DNA from: Hermodice carunculata
Taxonomy: Eukaryota > Annelida > Polychaeta > Eunicida > Amphinomidae
Direction of reading: 5' to 3'
DNA length: 64,000 nucleotides
Assembly (NCBI GenBank): GCA_964020975.1
Contig: OZ026612.1
Span: 55,236,579 to 55,300,578 of the forward strand
How positions within the stretch are numbered: the stretch's first letter is position 1; each line of letters starts with the position of its first letter. The notes under the pieces were generated by a model, which was given only the letters and a program-made list of their open reading frames with translations, did no database searches and was not told the origin of the DNA. This document shows, in pieces, positions 1 to 10,240 of this stretch. The translations under genes and the position numbers were made by a program.

Positions 1-200
1 TTTACATGTATCCTAGTGAGTTTGCTAGTTAAAAGGACTACAGAGCCTTTGCCAGCGGTTGCCAGCGTTGAAAGGGTGTTAAATGCTGGGAAACGCCAAC
101 TAACGCTGGGAAATGCCAACTAACGCTGGCTAACGCCGAGCTCCAAAAGGCTTGATTGGATTTTGGCGTTTCCCAGCATTAGTCGGCGAGAAAATGCTGA
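1..200. repeat. Palindromic word cluster with 17-bp inverted repeat
   Basis: A word close to AACGCTGGGAAACGCC recurs about every 20 bp between roughly 80 and 150 and reappears as its reverse complement. The arms 82-98 and 164-180 are perfect 17-bp inverted complements around a 65-bp loop. No terminal repeats or target duplication are visible because the window edge cuts the left side. It is probably part of a foldback-type element, but the family is not recognised. Confidence 0.6.
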
Positions 201-1373
201 AATAGTTTCCTCCCAATTTATTGCTAGGCGTGCACACTGCACAATGATGTTTATGCCAGAATTGATTGTTAGGCATGCACAGTGGTGTTGCATTCAAAAC
301 AGGTAGCCTGAGGAGCTGAGTGGCACTGCTGTCTTGATGTATTCTACATGTCTCACTTCAAGAAAGAAATCACTGTTCAAAGTCACTGTTCATGTATTTG
401 TACACTCTGGCTCAACAGAGAAGCCACAGGTATTAGGAAACAAAGCCTCGAAATATCCATTGATGCCATGCTCAGATGGAAGTGTCAGAACTTGATGGTT
501 GTGGCCGCTTGAATCTGCTAAACCCAGGCCTATAATCAATATGTGTGGCATGCAACTGTGTAGTAAGGGAACTGCCTTTGCAGCTATGAATGTTACCATA
601 GAATTCTACATCACAAATTGGGAATTTATGGTCGGAATGAAGAGATGCATAGGCCATGCATAATATGCCTCAGAAGCCATTGCTTATTATGGCAAATATG
701 CAGAAAACTGGCAATCTCTCCATGAAGGCCATAAACTCCCAACTCTCCATGTTCAGTATATTCACATGTATAGAAATTACTTTTAAAATAACATATTTAT
801 TATCAAAAAGTACTTTTTTCTCACTGCTGTTTTCAGCATGAAAATTGGTATAATGCTTCTGCTAAACACACTGAAGTAGCACACACAAATAAATGAATCA
901 TGGTTTTTAGCCAACAAAGTGATACCAAAAATAACAGCAGAGTGGAGGCATACAGTAGAACTGAGTGATTCGGCTTGGTCAGGCAGCATGCATTGCACTT
1001 GCTTCTGACCCAGTTTTATGATTACTGGGTATTGTTTTCAGCAGAACCATTTTTATTAGACATAAAATAACATGTAAGTACACCAGATATGAACATATTG
1101 TGGAATGTGCAAGACAATTGCACATAAGATGTAAGAATTAGTCAGAATAACCCCAGTTAAGGACATAAAACATCCACTATCACTGGGGCTACCCAGGTAA
1201 TGATCTTAGCTATGGAAAAAGATGCAATGAGGTAGAGTGGAATGGTATGTGCTGATGGAAATTTGAATGACGCTGTGACAAAATTCTTATTATGAGTGAT
1301 TAATTACTGCATACATAACAATTTACAGTGGAACATATTTCTCAATGTTGACTGGTCAAAATGTAGTTTTGTG
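201..1373. other. No gene recognised
   Basis: This is AT-rich sequence with only short chance ORFs. A short direct repeat (TTGYTAGGCRTGCACA) occurs at about 220 and 268. No splice-flanked open frame, RNA gene or transposon end was recognised. Confidence 0.5.
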
Positions 1374-1375
1374 TA

Positions 1376-1729
1376 CAGTATAGCCCGCATTAAACTTAAC
1401 AGTCACCAAACGCATCAACCTTTTGCAACATTTTTCAAACACTTTCCAAACCATTTCAAAGCCATTTCCTCCAATTGTATTAAAACCCTTTTAAGCACCT
1501 TTAAACCTTTTTCTAATGGTTAACGACCATTTCACACACTTTCTCAATCTTATTGATGGAAATGTTGAAATGGTTTGCAACCATTTCAACCGTTTGAAAC
1601 CCTTTGTGAACCTTTTACAAACCCTTTGTCAACCTTTTGCAAACCTTTTACAACCTTTACAAACCCCAGTACAACACTTTGCAACACAAAAAATGCATTT
1701 GGTTGTTAAGTTTTAGACGGGCTTAACTG
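1376..1729. mobile_element. Tc1/mariner-type MITE with internal word repeats
   Basis: The element starts CAGT and ends ACTG and is flanked by TA at 1374-1375 and 1730-1731, which is the Tc1/mariner signature. The 26-bp terminal inverted repeats (1376-1401 and 1704-1729) match at 21 of 26 positions and share GCCCG and AAACTTAACA. The interior is not coding. It consists of a degenerate 10-12-bp word (AAACCCTTTGC, AACCATTTC and variants) in both orientations. It is a non-autonomous element and somewhat decayed. Confidence 0.75.
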
Positions 1730-1961
1730 TATGTTGAAAACCACGATAACGAGTGGTTACAAAGTTTGTCTGCAATATGTGTAGCTGTCCTTTGGAAGAG
1801 GGATGGAATAAAATATGGGATACATGTATGAGCCTTTGTTCTTCATTCTCAACACAGCTTTCTGGAATCATCTGGTTATTTTGATATGTTGCTGAAAAAG
1901 TCAAAGGAATGCCAGGCATGTATGTTGATAGCTTGGATTGGATACTAAGTACACCGAGCCG

Positions 1962-2281
1962 AGGCCAAGGAAAGTTGTTAACCTGGGACATTACAATGAA
2001 AGTTGTTGACCTGGGACATGTCACAAGGAAAGTTGTTGACCTGCAATATGTCACAGTGAAAGTTGTTGACCTGTGACATGTCACAAGGAAAGTTGTTGAC
2101 CAGCAATATGTCACAATGAAAGTTGTTGATCTGGGACATGTTACAAGGAAAGTTGTTGACCTGAGGCATGTTATATTAATAGTTCTCATCAAAATTTTTC
2201 ATTCAGATTGGTTTTCATTGCTGTTGAAATTAGTCAAATACATTGAAGCATATGATGTGACAACCAGCTGGTCTTGGAGGG
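1962..2281 (+). mobile_element. TTAA-type hairpin MITE, family A, with amplified arm
   Basis: From about 2149 to 2281 this matches the family A copy at 16600-16818 through the whole non-hairpin arm: GTTGACCTGRGGCATGTTAT, then TCTCAT, then CAGATTG, then GACNACCAGC, ending GGG next to TTAA at 2283-2286. The left part has no intact end. Where a single hairpin arm should stand there are seven ~30-bp units. The copy appears to have lost its left terminus and expanded the arm. Confidence 0.7.
1971..2178 (+). repeat. 30-bp minisatellite derived from MITE arm, ~7 units
   Basis: Units begin with AAAGTTGTTGACCTG at 1971, 1999, 2029, 2059, 2089, 2119 and 2149. Spacing is 28 bp once and then 30 bp. Alternate units differ in a consistent way (GGGACATG.CACAAGG versus GCAATATG.CACARTG), so the array looks like a 60-bp higher-order repeat. 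The unit equals the CCAAGGAAAGCTGTTGACCT arm of family A MITEs. Confidence 0.85.
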
Positions 2282-2286
2282 TTTAA

Positions 2287-2400
2287 CTCATTCCATACTA
2301 TGGTCACAGGCATTGGTCAGTGGTTCTGGCACTCCCTGGCAAGTCATGCTGCTGCTGCCCTTGCAATATATGGAAAAATCAGGGACTGGTATGGAATGAG
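2287..2400. mobile_element. TTAA-type MITE, family B, short copy
   Basis: The ends are CTCATTCCATAC and GTATGGAATGAG, with TTAA at 2283-2286 and a decayed TTCA at 2401-2404. It is homologous at both ends to the 243-bp copy at 8536-8778 but lacks that copy's right hairpin arm and middle. TTAA targets suggest piggyBac- or Kolobok-type mobilisation. There is no coding capacity. Confidence 0.75.
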
Positions 2401-4395
2401 TTCAGGAAAGAGTTGCAGAGGGAGCACTGTAGTTGTCTGCCACCTAAACACTACATGAAAATCAACCTTAATTAGATTATAATAATTGGTATTCATTCTG
2501 CATTTCTGTTGATTTAAATGTGTTTTAGTTTCTCACAGGAACCTCAATTTTGTTACTGTTTCAATTCCTGGATCGATTTTATATGGAAACCTCATTTTGA
2601 ATAGTAAGAACATGTTAGGGATTTCATGCACTTCAGCTTTTAGTCATGACACGCAGCCTTTAAATTATAGAGAATAAATACCTATGAGGCCAAACAAATA
2701 TAATGCTTTGTTTCATGTCGGATGAAAATATTACACAGGGTTGGTAGTATTAAAGTTGTATTTAAAAATTATGATAAAGCAAAAAAATAATGGCATTTTA
2801 TTTTATATTTTGGAGTTATTGGTCAATTGTGGGAGGTGTTCAAGGTATTTGCAGAAAATTCATTTTATTTTACTAAAAAAAAAATCAATTTGGAATGTGA
2901 AAAATATGGGTAAGTATATATGCGGTTACAGGATGCAAAGAAATGTTTTGATGAGGCCTTATGAGATAAAGCTGTAACCACCTATGTGGTGGTGCAAAAT
3001 AGAAAAATGCCTGCTCCCCTTCAACAATGTGCATCTGGTGAGGCAGAAATTGGACAGACAACATCAGGAAAGGGGGTAGGTGGGGGTCCAGCGGAGGCAT
3101 TTATGATTCGCATCACCACACAGGTGGTTACTAGTGGTTACTGATAGTACTCCCAGTATCGCATGTTTTACAAACTAGTTGTTTTTGTGTCATGCATGTA
3201 CATGTACATATAGATGTCATATGCCATCAACAATTATCAAATTTAATTTTCAAGTCCATAGACAAGAAAGGAATAGACAACTACACATTGCATGCATATG
3301 TCTTTGGAAACAATTTGTTTGAGGCTTGTGACATACACAACATAACTGTCCTAATTGTGAGGTTGTGTACTATGTTCTGTCCTTGTAATGGTGCGCAGGT
3401 AGAGTGTCAGCTGATCCCAATAACAGGGCACACGTACCATCAGCCATGGCACAAACAATGGGTCATAGTTAGAGAGAAGTTGTGGAGTTCCAGACTGATT
3501 TTATTAGCTTAATATGATATCAGATAACAATTATACAAACAGGAGCAACAGTGCCACATCTTCTCTGTAGTTCTGAACCAAAAAACAACAAACAAAAACA
3601 GAAAGAAAAAAAAAAATCTTAACAAATCAAAACAAAACACACACACACACACAAAAAAAGAAAAAAGCCACAATATAACATTGTGTGTGCTTCATAACCA
3701 ATCCCGTCACTGTCTATGTTTGAACTTGTACCTTAATTTGTCACTGTTATCATGTTTGAAGCAAAAATTTTGGACATTTCATACTTTAACAGCCAAATTA
3801 ATTCATCAGCAGTCATCAGCTGGAAACCATGTAGCACAGTTTGCATGGTAGGCCTCAATGTGGTGGCTTTAGTCTGATCAAAAAGAGATTAGGTTCTTGC
3901 TCATGGCAATATTGCCCTTACATTTTGCAGAAAACTGAGGATCATTTTCCTGAATGTTGTGCATATAATCCCACCTCATGTAGCTAGGTATGATTGCATG
4001 AAAATATAGAAGGGAGTTGTAGCTATTTTCCCCCAATCTTTGATCAAAATATTTAGTTTTATGTGCTGTATGCTGTTACAGTGGTGGTACCATTCAAATG
4101 CCTCTAAGCATCATGGGATATACCTACCTGTTTTTTCAAGACTTGCAGTCATTGTTGTACATAGTTAAAGCTGACAAGAGTGGCAGACATGTCATACTGT
4201 TAATTAACATACTAGTCATCATGTTACATTAACATCACAAATGACTGTAAGTTTATTCATACAGATACTCTGCCCTTTGCTAAATTTTTTTTTCTTTTCT
4301 GTCGAAAAGGGGTTACAAATAAAAAGCTTACTCATCATGAACACTATTTTTTGTCTGTCATGCATATCCAAAAAAAAAAGAAAACTAGGAAAGAT
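2401..4395. other. No gene recognised
   Basis: AT-rich sequence. A purine/CA-rich simple tract lies at about 3600-3670. The ORFs here are short, have no good splice context and show no recognisable domain. Confidence 0.5.
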
Positions 4396-5160
4396 GATTT
4401 GCTGCGTAGCAAATCAGTGTGTGTGTCTTCAAAGCATATCGGTATAGCAATGTACAACTATTCCATAACACAGGAGTAGAAGTTGGAATGGCATCTCTAT
4501 CTAATATAGCTTTGAAGTAATTCAAGATTAAAAATTTGTAATTGTGCTATTTAGCATAATTTAAATTGCTACAACTTTTGTTTTTAATTCATTAGGTGCG
4601 CAATGATCAACAACCCCCTAGTAAAAGTTGGAATGACATCTCTATCTATTATAGTGTTGAAGATATTGAAGATTGAAAATTTCAAACACTGCTAATTAGC
4701 ACAGTTTAAATTGCTTTAACTTTTGTTTTAGATTCATTACATGCATAATGGTCAGCAACCCCCTAGTAGAAGTTGAAATGACATCTCTATCTATAATAGT
4801 TTTTAAGATATTCAAGTTTTAAAATTTCAAATGCTGCTAATAAGCATAATTTAAATGGCTACAACTTTTGCTTTAGATTCATTACACAGCAAAGGTCAAT
4901 AACCCCCTAGAAGAAGTAAAATTGACATTTCTGTCTATAATAGTTTTGAAGATATTCAAGTTTTAAAATTTCCAATACTGCTAATTAGCATATTTCAAAT
5001 TGCTACAACTTTTGTTGTAAATTCATTAGATGTGCAATGGTCAACAACCCCTTAGTAGAAGTTGGAATGACATCTCTATCTATTATACTTTTGAAGATAT
5101 TCAAGATTTAAAATTTCAGATGCCTTTAATTTGCATAATTTTAATTCTTCATTCCTCTGG
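4396..5160 (+). repeat. Hairpin followed by 145-bp tandem array (~4.7 units)
   Basis: A perfect hairpin, GATTTGCT-gcgt-AGCAAATC, sits at 4396-4415. The array landmark AGTTGGAATGACATCTC recurs at 4481, 4626, 4771, 4915 and 5060, so the period is 145 bp (once 144). Units are diverged (ATCTCTATCTATWATAG, AAGATATTCAAG, CTACAACTTTTG) and AT-rich. The sequence after the array is diverged and no second terminus is clear. It resembles interspersed elements with satellite-like cores. Confidence 0.85.
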
Positions 5161-6526
5161 ATAAAATGGTGAAACTCCTTGTATGGAGGTACACTCATGC
5201 CAAGTTTGGAGTTTCTATGTACAATAGTGTCCGAGAAAAGTGTCAGACAAATTTGCTGGTAAAGAAGAAAGACTCAAAGAAAGAATTTCAGGAGAACCAG
5301 AAAAGTATGTGTTGACACACATACTTTAATAATAAATGCGAAGGAACTTGTACACAAAAGCAGCTCTGAGTTATGACATTATAATAAACAAGTCATGTAT
5401 TGTAAAAATCAAAGCCCAATTCATATTTGTATGGACAGGATTTAACAAATAGAAGCTAGCAGCTATGTCGTGCCCCCCCCCCCCCCAATCAACCAGCTGT
5501 CATCTTAAAAGGACCATTGAGTGCTTCAATCATGGCTGCTGATAAATTTGGCCAATTTGTGTGGTAAAGTGCCCATGATCAGTCCTGCATAGTCACAGCG
5601 TGTGCTGTTCCTACCTGTGCCTCTGCATTAAGGATACTGGTAACCGTATGGATGAGGTAATTTGCTGCTAGATTTGGAGGTCAGCACTTTGGGAAAAAGA
5701 GGAGATAAGTGCCCCGGGGCATTTCTAAGTAGACAGGTGCCCAGTGGAGATAGTCTCATCTTGGGGTGGTACTCATCTGTGTCAGCTCAGAGTTGCCCTT
5801 AACCCTTGTTATGCCAGACCTATAATTTTATTACTGTGTTTCAGTTGCACATGACCCTTGTAATGCCATGCAGAACTAAAACTTCACTCCATGTTTTATT
5901 GCTTTCATGAATGTCACAAATATCTGATGCAGTCATTGTAAAATATTCTTGGGAATTTGCTATAATATTTTGTATCAGAGTAGGTGGGCTAAATTGTGTA
6001 TTATGAGTCTGTTTTTCTAGTCCTGTCCGGGGTTGTGTTTTAGCATGTCACCTGCATGAAGCAGCGTTGGGTATAGACATGGCAGAAGCATGTTGTGAAC
6101 AGGTCGTGAAGTTGTGGTCATTGTCGTCGTCCCCAAAATCCAAAATCTTATAAGAGGACACATCTAAAGACTTCAGTAACAGGCCCCTATGCTTATGGAT
6201 ATTTTCAACAGTGTTTGTCAAATTATATGTCCAGTGAGCCATTGACACAATCTGTTAATTGTTAAATCAATATTAAATTATGATGCTGATCCTTTCAATG
6301 GTCTCAGGATGAAATATAAAGTGTATCTATCAGGGATATTAAATTTGTTGTGATAGGGTCCTCTCATGCAAAGGAGAATTGATTTCATATATTGTATTTG
6401 AGCGCCATGGACTGGTGAGGTGGAGGACATCACTTTGAGGCATGTCACTAGAGTATTATATATGTCAATATTATTTTGCTTTGGAACCTTGAGAGATTAT
6501 TGCAATGAGAAATCACCTCTCTTTAA
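5161..6526. other. No gene recognised
   Basis: A poly-C tract lies at about 5467-5486. TTAACCCTTG near 5810 resembles a family A terminus, but no partner end was found. Nothing else is supported. Confidence 0.5.
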
Positions 6527-6758
6527 CCCTTTCCCCCTCAAACGGGCCAAAACCGGCTGGTGGTCAAATGTCGTCTGCTTCATGGTTTTCAACTAATTTC
6601 AACAGTTCTGAAAAACAATTGGTCTGAGAAATGTACATGAGACTTATCAAGATCACATGCCCCAGGTCAACAGCTTTCCTTGGCATGTGTTGGGCACTTA
6701 GTGCCCAACCCATGCCAAGGAAAGCTGTTGACTCAGTCTTAGTTTAAAGGGGAAAGGG
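6527..6758 (-). mobile_element. TTAA-type hairpin MITE, family A, complete
   Basis: CCCTTTCCCC at the left and GGGGAAAGGG at the right are perfect terminal repeats. TTAA flanks lie at 6523-6526 and 6759-6762, as for piggyBac-like or Kolobok-like elements. Near the right end is a 33-bp-arm hairpin (6666-6698 and 6700-6732, one mismatch, one-base loop). Its reverse complement matches 16600-16818 and 2149-2281. It is non-coding and is the best-preserved family A copy in the window. Confidence 0.85.
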
Positions 6759-6762
6759 TTAA

Positions 6763-7501
6763 AGACCACCTGCTCAAGATTCCTTGTAGGATGAGTAACT
6801 AGTGGGTTTATATAACAGGTGAAAGCTACAGCATGTGAGGAAATGCTGTGGACACAGACAGTGGGGTGCTTAGAAGTGACAAGTGTCAAGGTGTTGGCTA
6901 CACACAATGCACTCATCTTAAATACTGGTCAGCTTTTGCCCCTCAGCAAGCTCCTGTCATAAGTTCTAAAATATTCCCCTGCCCAAGATCTGATCATGCA
7001 AAAGAAGATTGACCTTGGCCCTGATTAGAGACAAGCAGATTAACCTTAGATCTGAGATATGGAGTTCAATACTCAATGTACAATTAATCTGCAGTAATCT
7101 GCAAGTAAACTGGCATTTTGCTTAAAACATTTAGATGAAGTATAGATTAAGTGGATTCTGATATGTTCTGAACTGAGACTGATAGTTTTGCTCCATATTT
7201 TTGGGGGGCCATGTGAATGGCCCATAGGTAGAAGGCAAACTTAGTTGTTACAGACTTAGCCAGGTTTTCTTGTGCAGCATTATAAAGCACTGATATGAGA
7301 GAACTGCATGGAATTATACCTGGCATCCAGTTCATTAATTTAGATGAAGTGGCTGCCTCCCGGTGAAGGCAGCCCAGATCCAGAATAATCCAGTTTATGC
7401 TAGTAATATCACCATGACAATTAATGCTCCCACTTCCAGAGTAATATAAATCCTTTATGACCCCATCATGGTTTCTGAAATGCTCAATTACTTCATTTCA
7501 G
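6763..7501. other. Intergenic or intronic, ends in splice-acceptor-like tract
   Basis: No open coding segment is seen. The last 20 bases are pyrimidine-rich and end in ATTTCAG at 7495-7501, directly before the putative exon. Confidence 0.4.
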
Positions 7502-7666
7502 CTGTTTGACAGTGACAGTTATGCAGATGGAAATTTGGGTGATACTAAGGCTCCTGTCCATAGTGGTTCTGAAAGAGATTTGAAAGATACGACTGAGTCA
7601 CCTGGGTGGGGAATCATGGATTTTACATGGATCCGTGGTTATCATGATGGAAATGCCAGCCAATGA
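7502..7666 (+). CDS. Putative terminal exon of a host gene, 54 codons
   Basis: The frame runs from CTG at 7502 to TGA at 7664-7666, with a canonical acceptor (ACTTCATTTCAG) directly upstream, so translation would enter in phase 0. The peptide (starting LFDSDSYADGNLGD, ending IRGYHDGNASQ) is acidic in its first half. It has a WGIMDFTWIRG stretch near its end and reads like genuine protein rather than low-complexity translation. An AATAAA lies 28 bases after the stop. I do not recognise the family. No upstream exon could be identified, so the rest of the gene would be across a long intron or outside the window. The alternative is a chance frame. An ATG at 7457 would extend the frame, but that stretch overlaps the acceptor tract and is less likely to be coding. 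Confidence 0.4.
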   Translation: MFDSDSYADGNLGDTKAPVHSGSERDLKDTTESPGWGIMDFTWIRGYHDGNASQ

Positions 7667-7693
7667 CATAAAATGTACTTCTATATAATATTA

Positions 7694-7699
7694 AATAAA
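7694..7699 (+). promoter_or_regulatory. Poly(A) signal AATAAA
   Basis: A canonical hexamer sits 28 bases after the stop of the putative terminal exon. It matters only if that exon is real, because AATAAA is common in AT-rich DNA. Confidence 0.35.
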
Positions 7700-8535
7700 T
7701 CAAAACCATTGAAGTTAGTGTGTCTTTCATTGAAAAATATCAGTGTTTGTGGCAGTATTCAGTGTTTGTGAAAAGAAAGAAATTGCTGTCAGGTGGATAT
7801 CGGTGAAATTTTAACAGAGTTCTTAAGTGATGCCAGGGTGTCATGTGGTGAAAAGTAAATGAAATATGATAAATGTTAAAAGTCAATTTCTCTGATATCA
7901 CATGCTATAGTCTTTTTGACATGGACTGCTGGAAATTGATTTTGTTACTAACATTTTAATGTAGAACTAGATTTTTCCTGAGTCTTGTTTCTCACTTGAT
8001 GGCTAAAAATTAACACATAAAACTCCCCCAAAACTTGACCTGTTTTGGTATGATCGAAGTTCATATACATGTACAAAAAGGTGTAACTTAAGATAGATTT
8101 GCAAATGATACCATTTCATACAAAACTACATAATACCCAACTGGTCCTGACTGTTGTCCTTTCATAAAAAAGTGTAAATGTTCCTCAATGTATAACACAT
8201 TCATGGCTTAATTATATCAAATGTAATCAAGCTCAAAATTCTTTGGAGAAAAGAAGAAATTCTTTGGATAATAAATTTTATTAAAGGGTAATCCAGGTAT
8301 GGTCCATGCTAAGGTTACAGATGAGGAATATTTTTCACATGTCCACATGAAGCAAACGTGTGGAATTTAGTTACTGTTGTCCTTTGATTGGATTACAGAT
8401 TTGGACAACTTGGGTGTCAAAACAGCTTTTCTGTACATAAATTCACTCATGAATTATACAATTCAAGTGGACAGGTCTTATTTCTAATGCTGCATGTACA
8501 TGAATTTTGTGACGACCAGCAAGCACAGACATTAA
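7700..8535. other. No gene recognised
   Basis: AT-rich single-copy-looking sequence with no supported feature. Confidence 0.45.
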
Positions 8536-8778
8536 CTCATTCCATACTATGGTGACAGGCCATGGTCAGTGGTTCTGGCACTGCCTGGCAAGTCATGCTG
8601 CAGCTGCCCTTGTGGCAGCTGCAACATGACTTGCCAGGCAGTGCCAGAACCACTGACTTAAGACTATAGGCATGTTGGTACTTGAACAAAAGCTCTTTTC
8701 ATGAAGAATTTAAATATGGAATTGTCGTCTTAAATCTAGGTACATATACGGAAAAATCAGGGACTGGTATGGAATGAG
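8536..8778. mobile_element. TTAA-type MITE, family B, with 44-bp hairpin
   Basis: Ends CTCATTCCATAC and GTATGGAATGAG have intact TTAA on both sides (8532-8535, 8779-8782). Arms 8565-8608 and 8614-8657 pair over 44 bp with one mismatch and a 5-base loop. The family B copy at 2287-2400 keeps the left arm and both ends but not the right arm. Non-coding. Confidence 0.85.
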
Positions 8779-8782
8779 TTAA

Positions 8783-9230
8783 GATGATGAGCAGGGAGGC
8801 AAGTGAGATGGGAAACTGGTTGCTAATGTAGCATGGAAACATGGGCCCCTTCAGGAAATAGCTCCTGAGTATGATCACTATGACAAGGGTTCAAGGCTAA
8901 ACAGTCTCACCTCTCTTCAGTTGGTGAAAGACAAATCAGCAACTGTTGGGCCATTTTGTTCATGAATGGAACTTATTGTAAAGTGTAGTTGTTAATCGAA
9001 ACAGTTTCCATATTTAACAAATTTTAAAGAAAAAAAGGAAGGATGTGTTGCATCTTTTGAAAGTAGAGCATTGAGAGAGAATAGCAGCATTGAGCTCAGT
9101 GTCTTGTGCTTGATTTTATTGAAGAGCAAAGGACTCTGTGTGGGTTCAGTTTTCTCTTATTAGTTCCAGGACAAATTTGGAACAGGTCAATGTTTTCCAT
9201 GCCTAAGATAATCCTGTACCCATGAGAATA
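8783..9230. other. No gene recognised
   Basis: No coding or repeat structure was recognised. Confidence 0.4.
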
Positions 9231-9409
9231 CAGTGCAACCTGTTTTGAAAGACCACCCCTTCAGATGGCCGAATTATGGTCTGATAAGAAAGATGGTTTC
9301 TCATAGGAGGTATGAACACCTTGAACAGTAATGAGCACAGTGTCTTTGAAAGCTGGCTTTTCAATGCAGTTAGTCTCACAAGAGTGGTCTTTCAAGACAG
9401 GTACATCTG
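9231..9409. mobile_element. TA-flanked ~180-bp MITE (CAGTG...ACCTG type)
   Basis: TA flanks the element at 9229-9230 and 9410-9411. The left end, CAGTGCAACCTGTTTTGAAA followed by GACCACC, is matched by the inverse right end (CAGATGTACCTGTCTTGAAA followed by GACCAC). Length is 179 bp. It has the same style and length as 12580-12761 and 38173-38351. Probably Tc1/mariner-mobilised. Confidence 0.75.
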
Positions 9410-9514
9410 TATCACTCTATGGATAAAACATTGAAATCTACAAGGCTATATTGACGGGTACATCTGTATCACTGTATGGATGCAACATTGAAATCTACCA
9501 GGCTATATTTAGGC
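9401..9514 (+). repeat. 57-bp tandem duplication overlapping MITE end
   Basis: GTACATCTGTATCACT occurs at 9401 and 9458, and the following ~55 bases (through GAAATCTACNAGGCTATAT) are duplicated. The first copy begins in the last bases of the MITE, so the duplication happened after insertion. Confidence 0.75.
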
Positions 9515-10240
9515 CCTGACTCGGGAAATGACTCCTGGCTATTGACTAACTGCAGACAAAGTCTGTCACATTCTTCACTTGCAAGTGTTCACAGCTTACA
9601 AACTTGATTTCAATTAAAAAATATCCCTGAACCCTTTTCATACCACACCAGCAATTAAATCTGACTCTTATATAACATCTTGTTTTTTTGTTACAAATTC
9701 GTCTTGACCAACACTTACAGCATACATGGTACAAAAAAAACTGTGCGAGTTTTTCTGCTGTCAGTCCTCGCCAGGAACTCTTTCATGACTAAGTGCATGG
9801 ATGTGATTCTCACAGGTGAGCTTATTGCTAGAGTGGACATTTCATTTGAAGTTGACATAATGCAAAAACCAGCCACTTAGGTCTCTATATAATTACATCC
9901 CTTGGATTTTGAATCATAAGGAAATCATGAGCTGACTGTGCAGCATAAAGTTCCCAAGACTGATGCATCTTGAGACCCTGATGTAACATCTCCGTTGATA
10001 ACACGTCTGCCTGCCGGCACAAGAGGCTCAATAGCTTTGTCAAATATTAGTACTACGTGTCTGAAGCACGAAACTGTCTGCAGACTTCTAAACCCTCTAT
10101 GTTGTTGAAAAAGTGATGACTTGGTAACATTTTGTTTCATGTCTTGGCCACTGTGTGTAGTGAAGAGTATCCCAGGGGAAAAAAAAAAAAAGAGCAGACC
10201 CCATAACTCGATCATGAGACATGAGAAGATTCCTGTTGCA
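9515..10240. other. No gene recognised
   Basis: Contains an A-rich run at about 10177-10192. The ORFs here are short and have no domains. Confidence 0.45.

Noticed and set aside
1713-2192. 159-codon minus-strand ORF with CPRSTTFxVT repeats
   Set aside because: Translation of the 30-bp minisatellite (length divisible by three keeps the frame open). The array is MITE-derived.
4396-5160. CRISPR-like regular spacing
   Set aside because: The whole 145-bp unit is repeated with no unique spacers. This is a eukaryotic tandem array.
6666-6732. Strong hairpin as rho-independent terminator or pre-miRNA
   Set aside because: It is the conserved hairpin of a repetitive MITE family in a eukaryotic context. 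No terminator logic applies, and miRNA origin has no support beyond folding.
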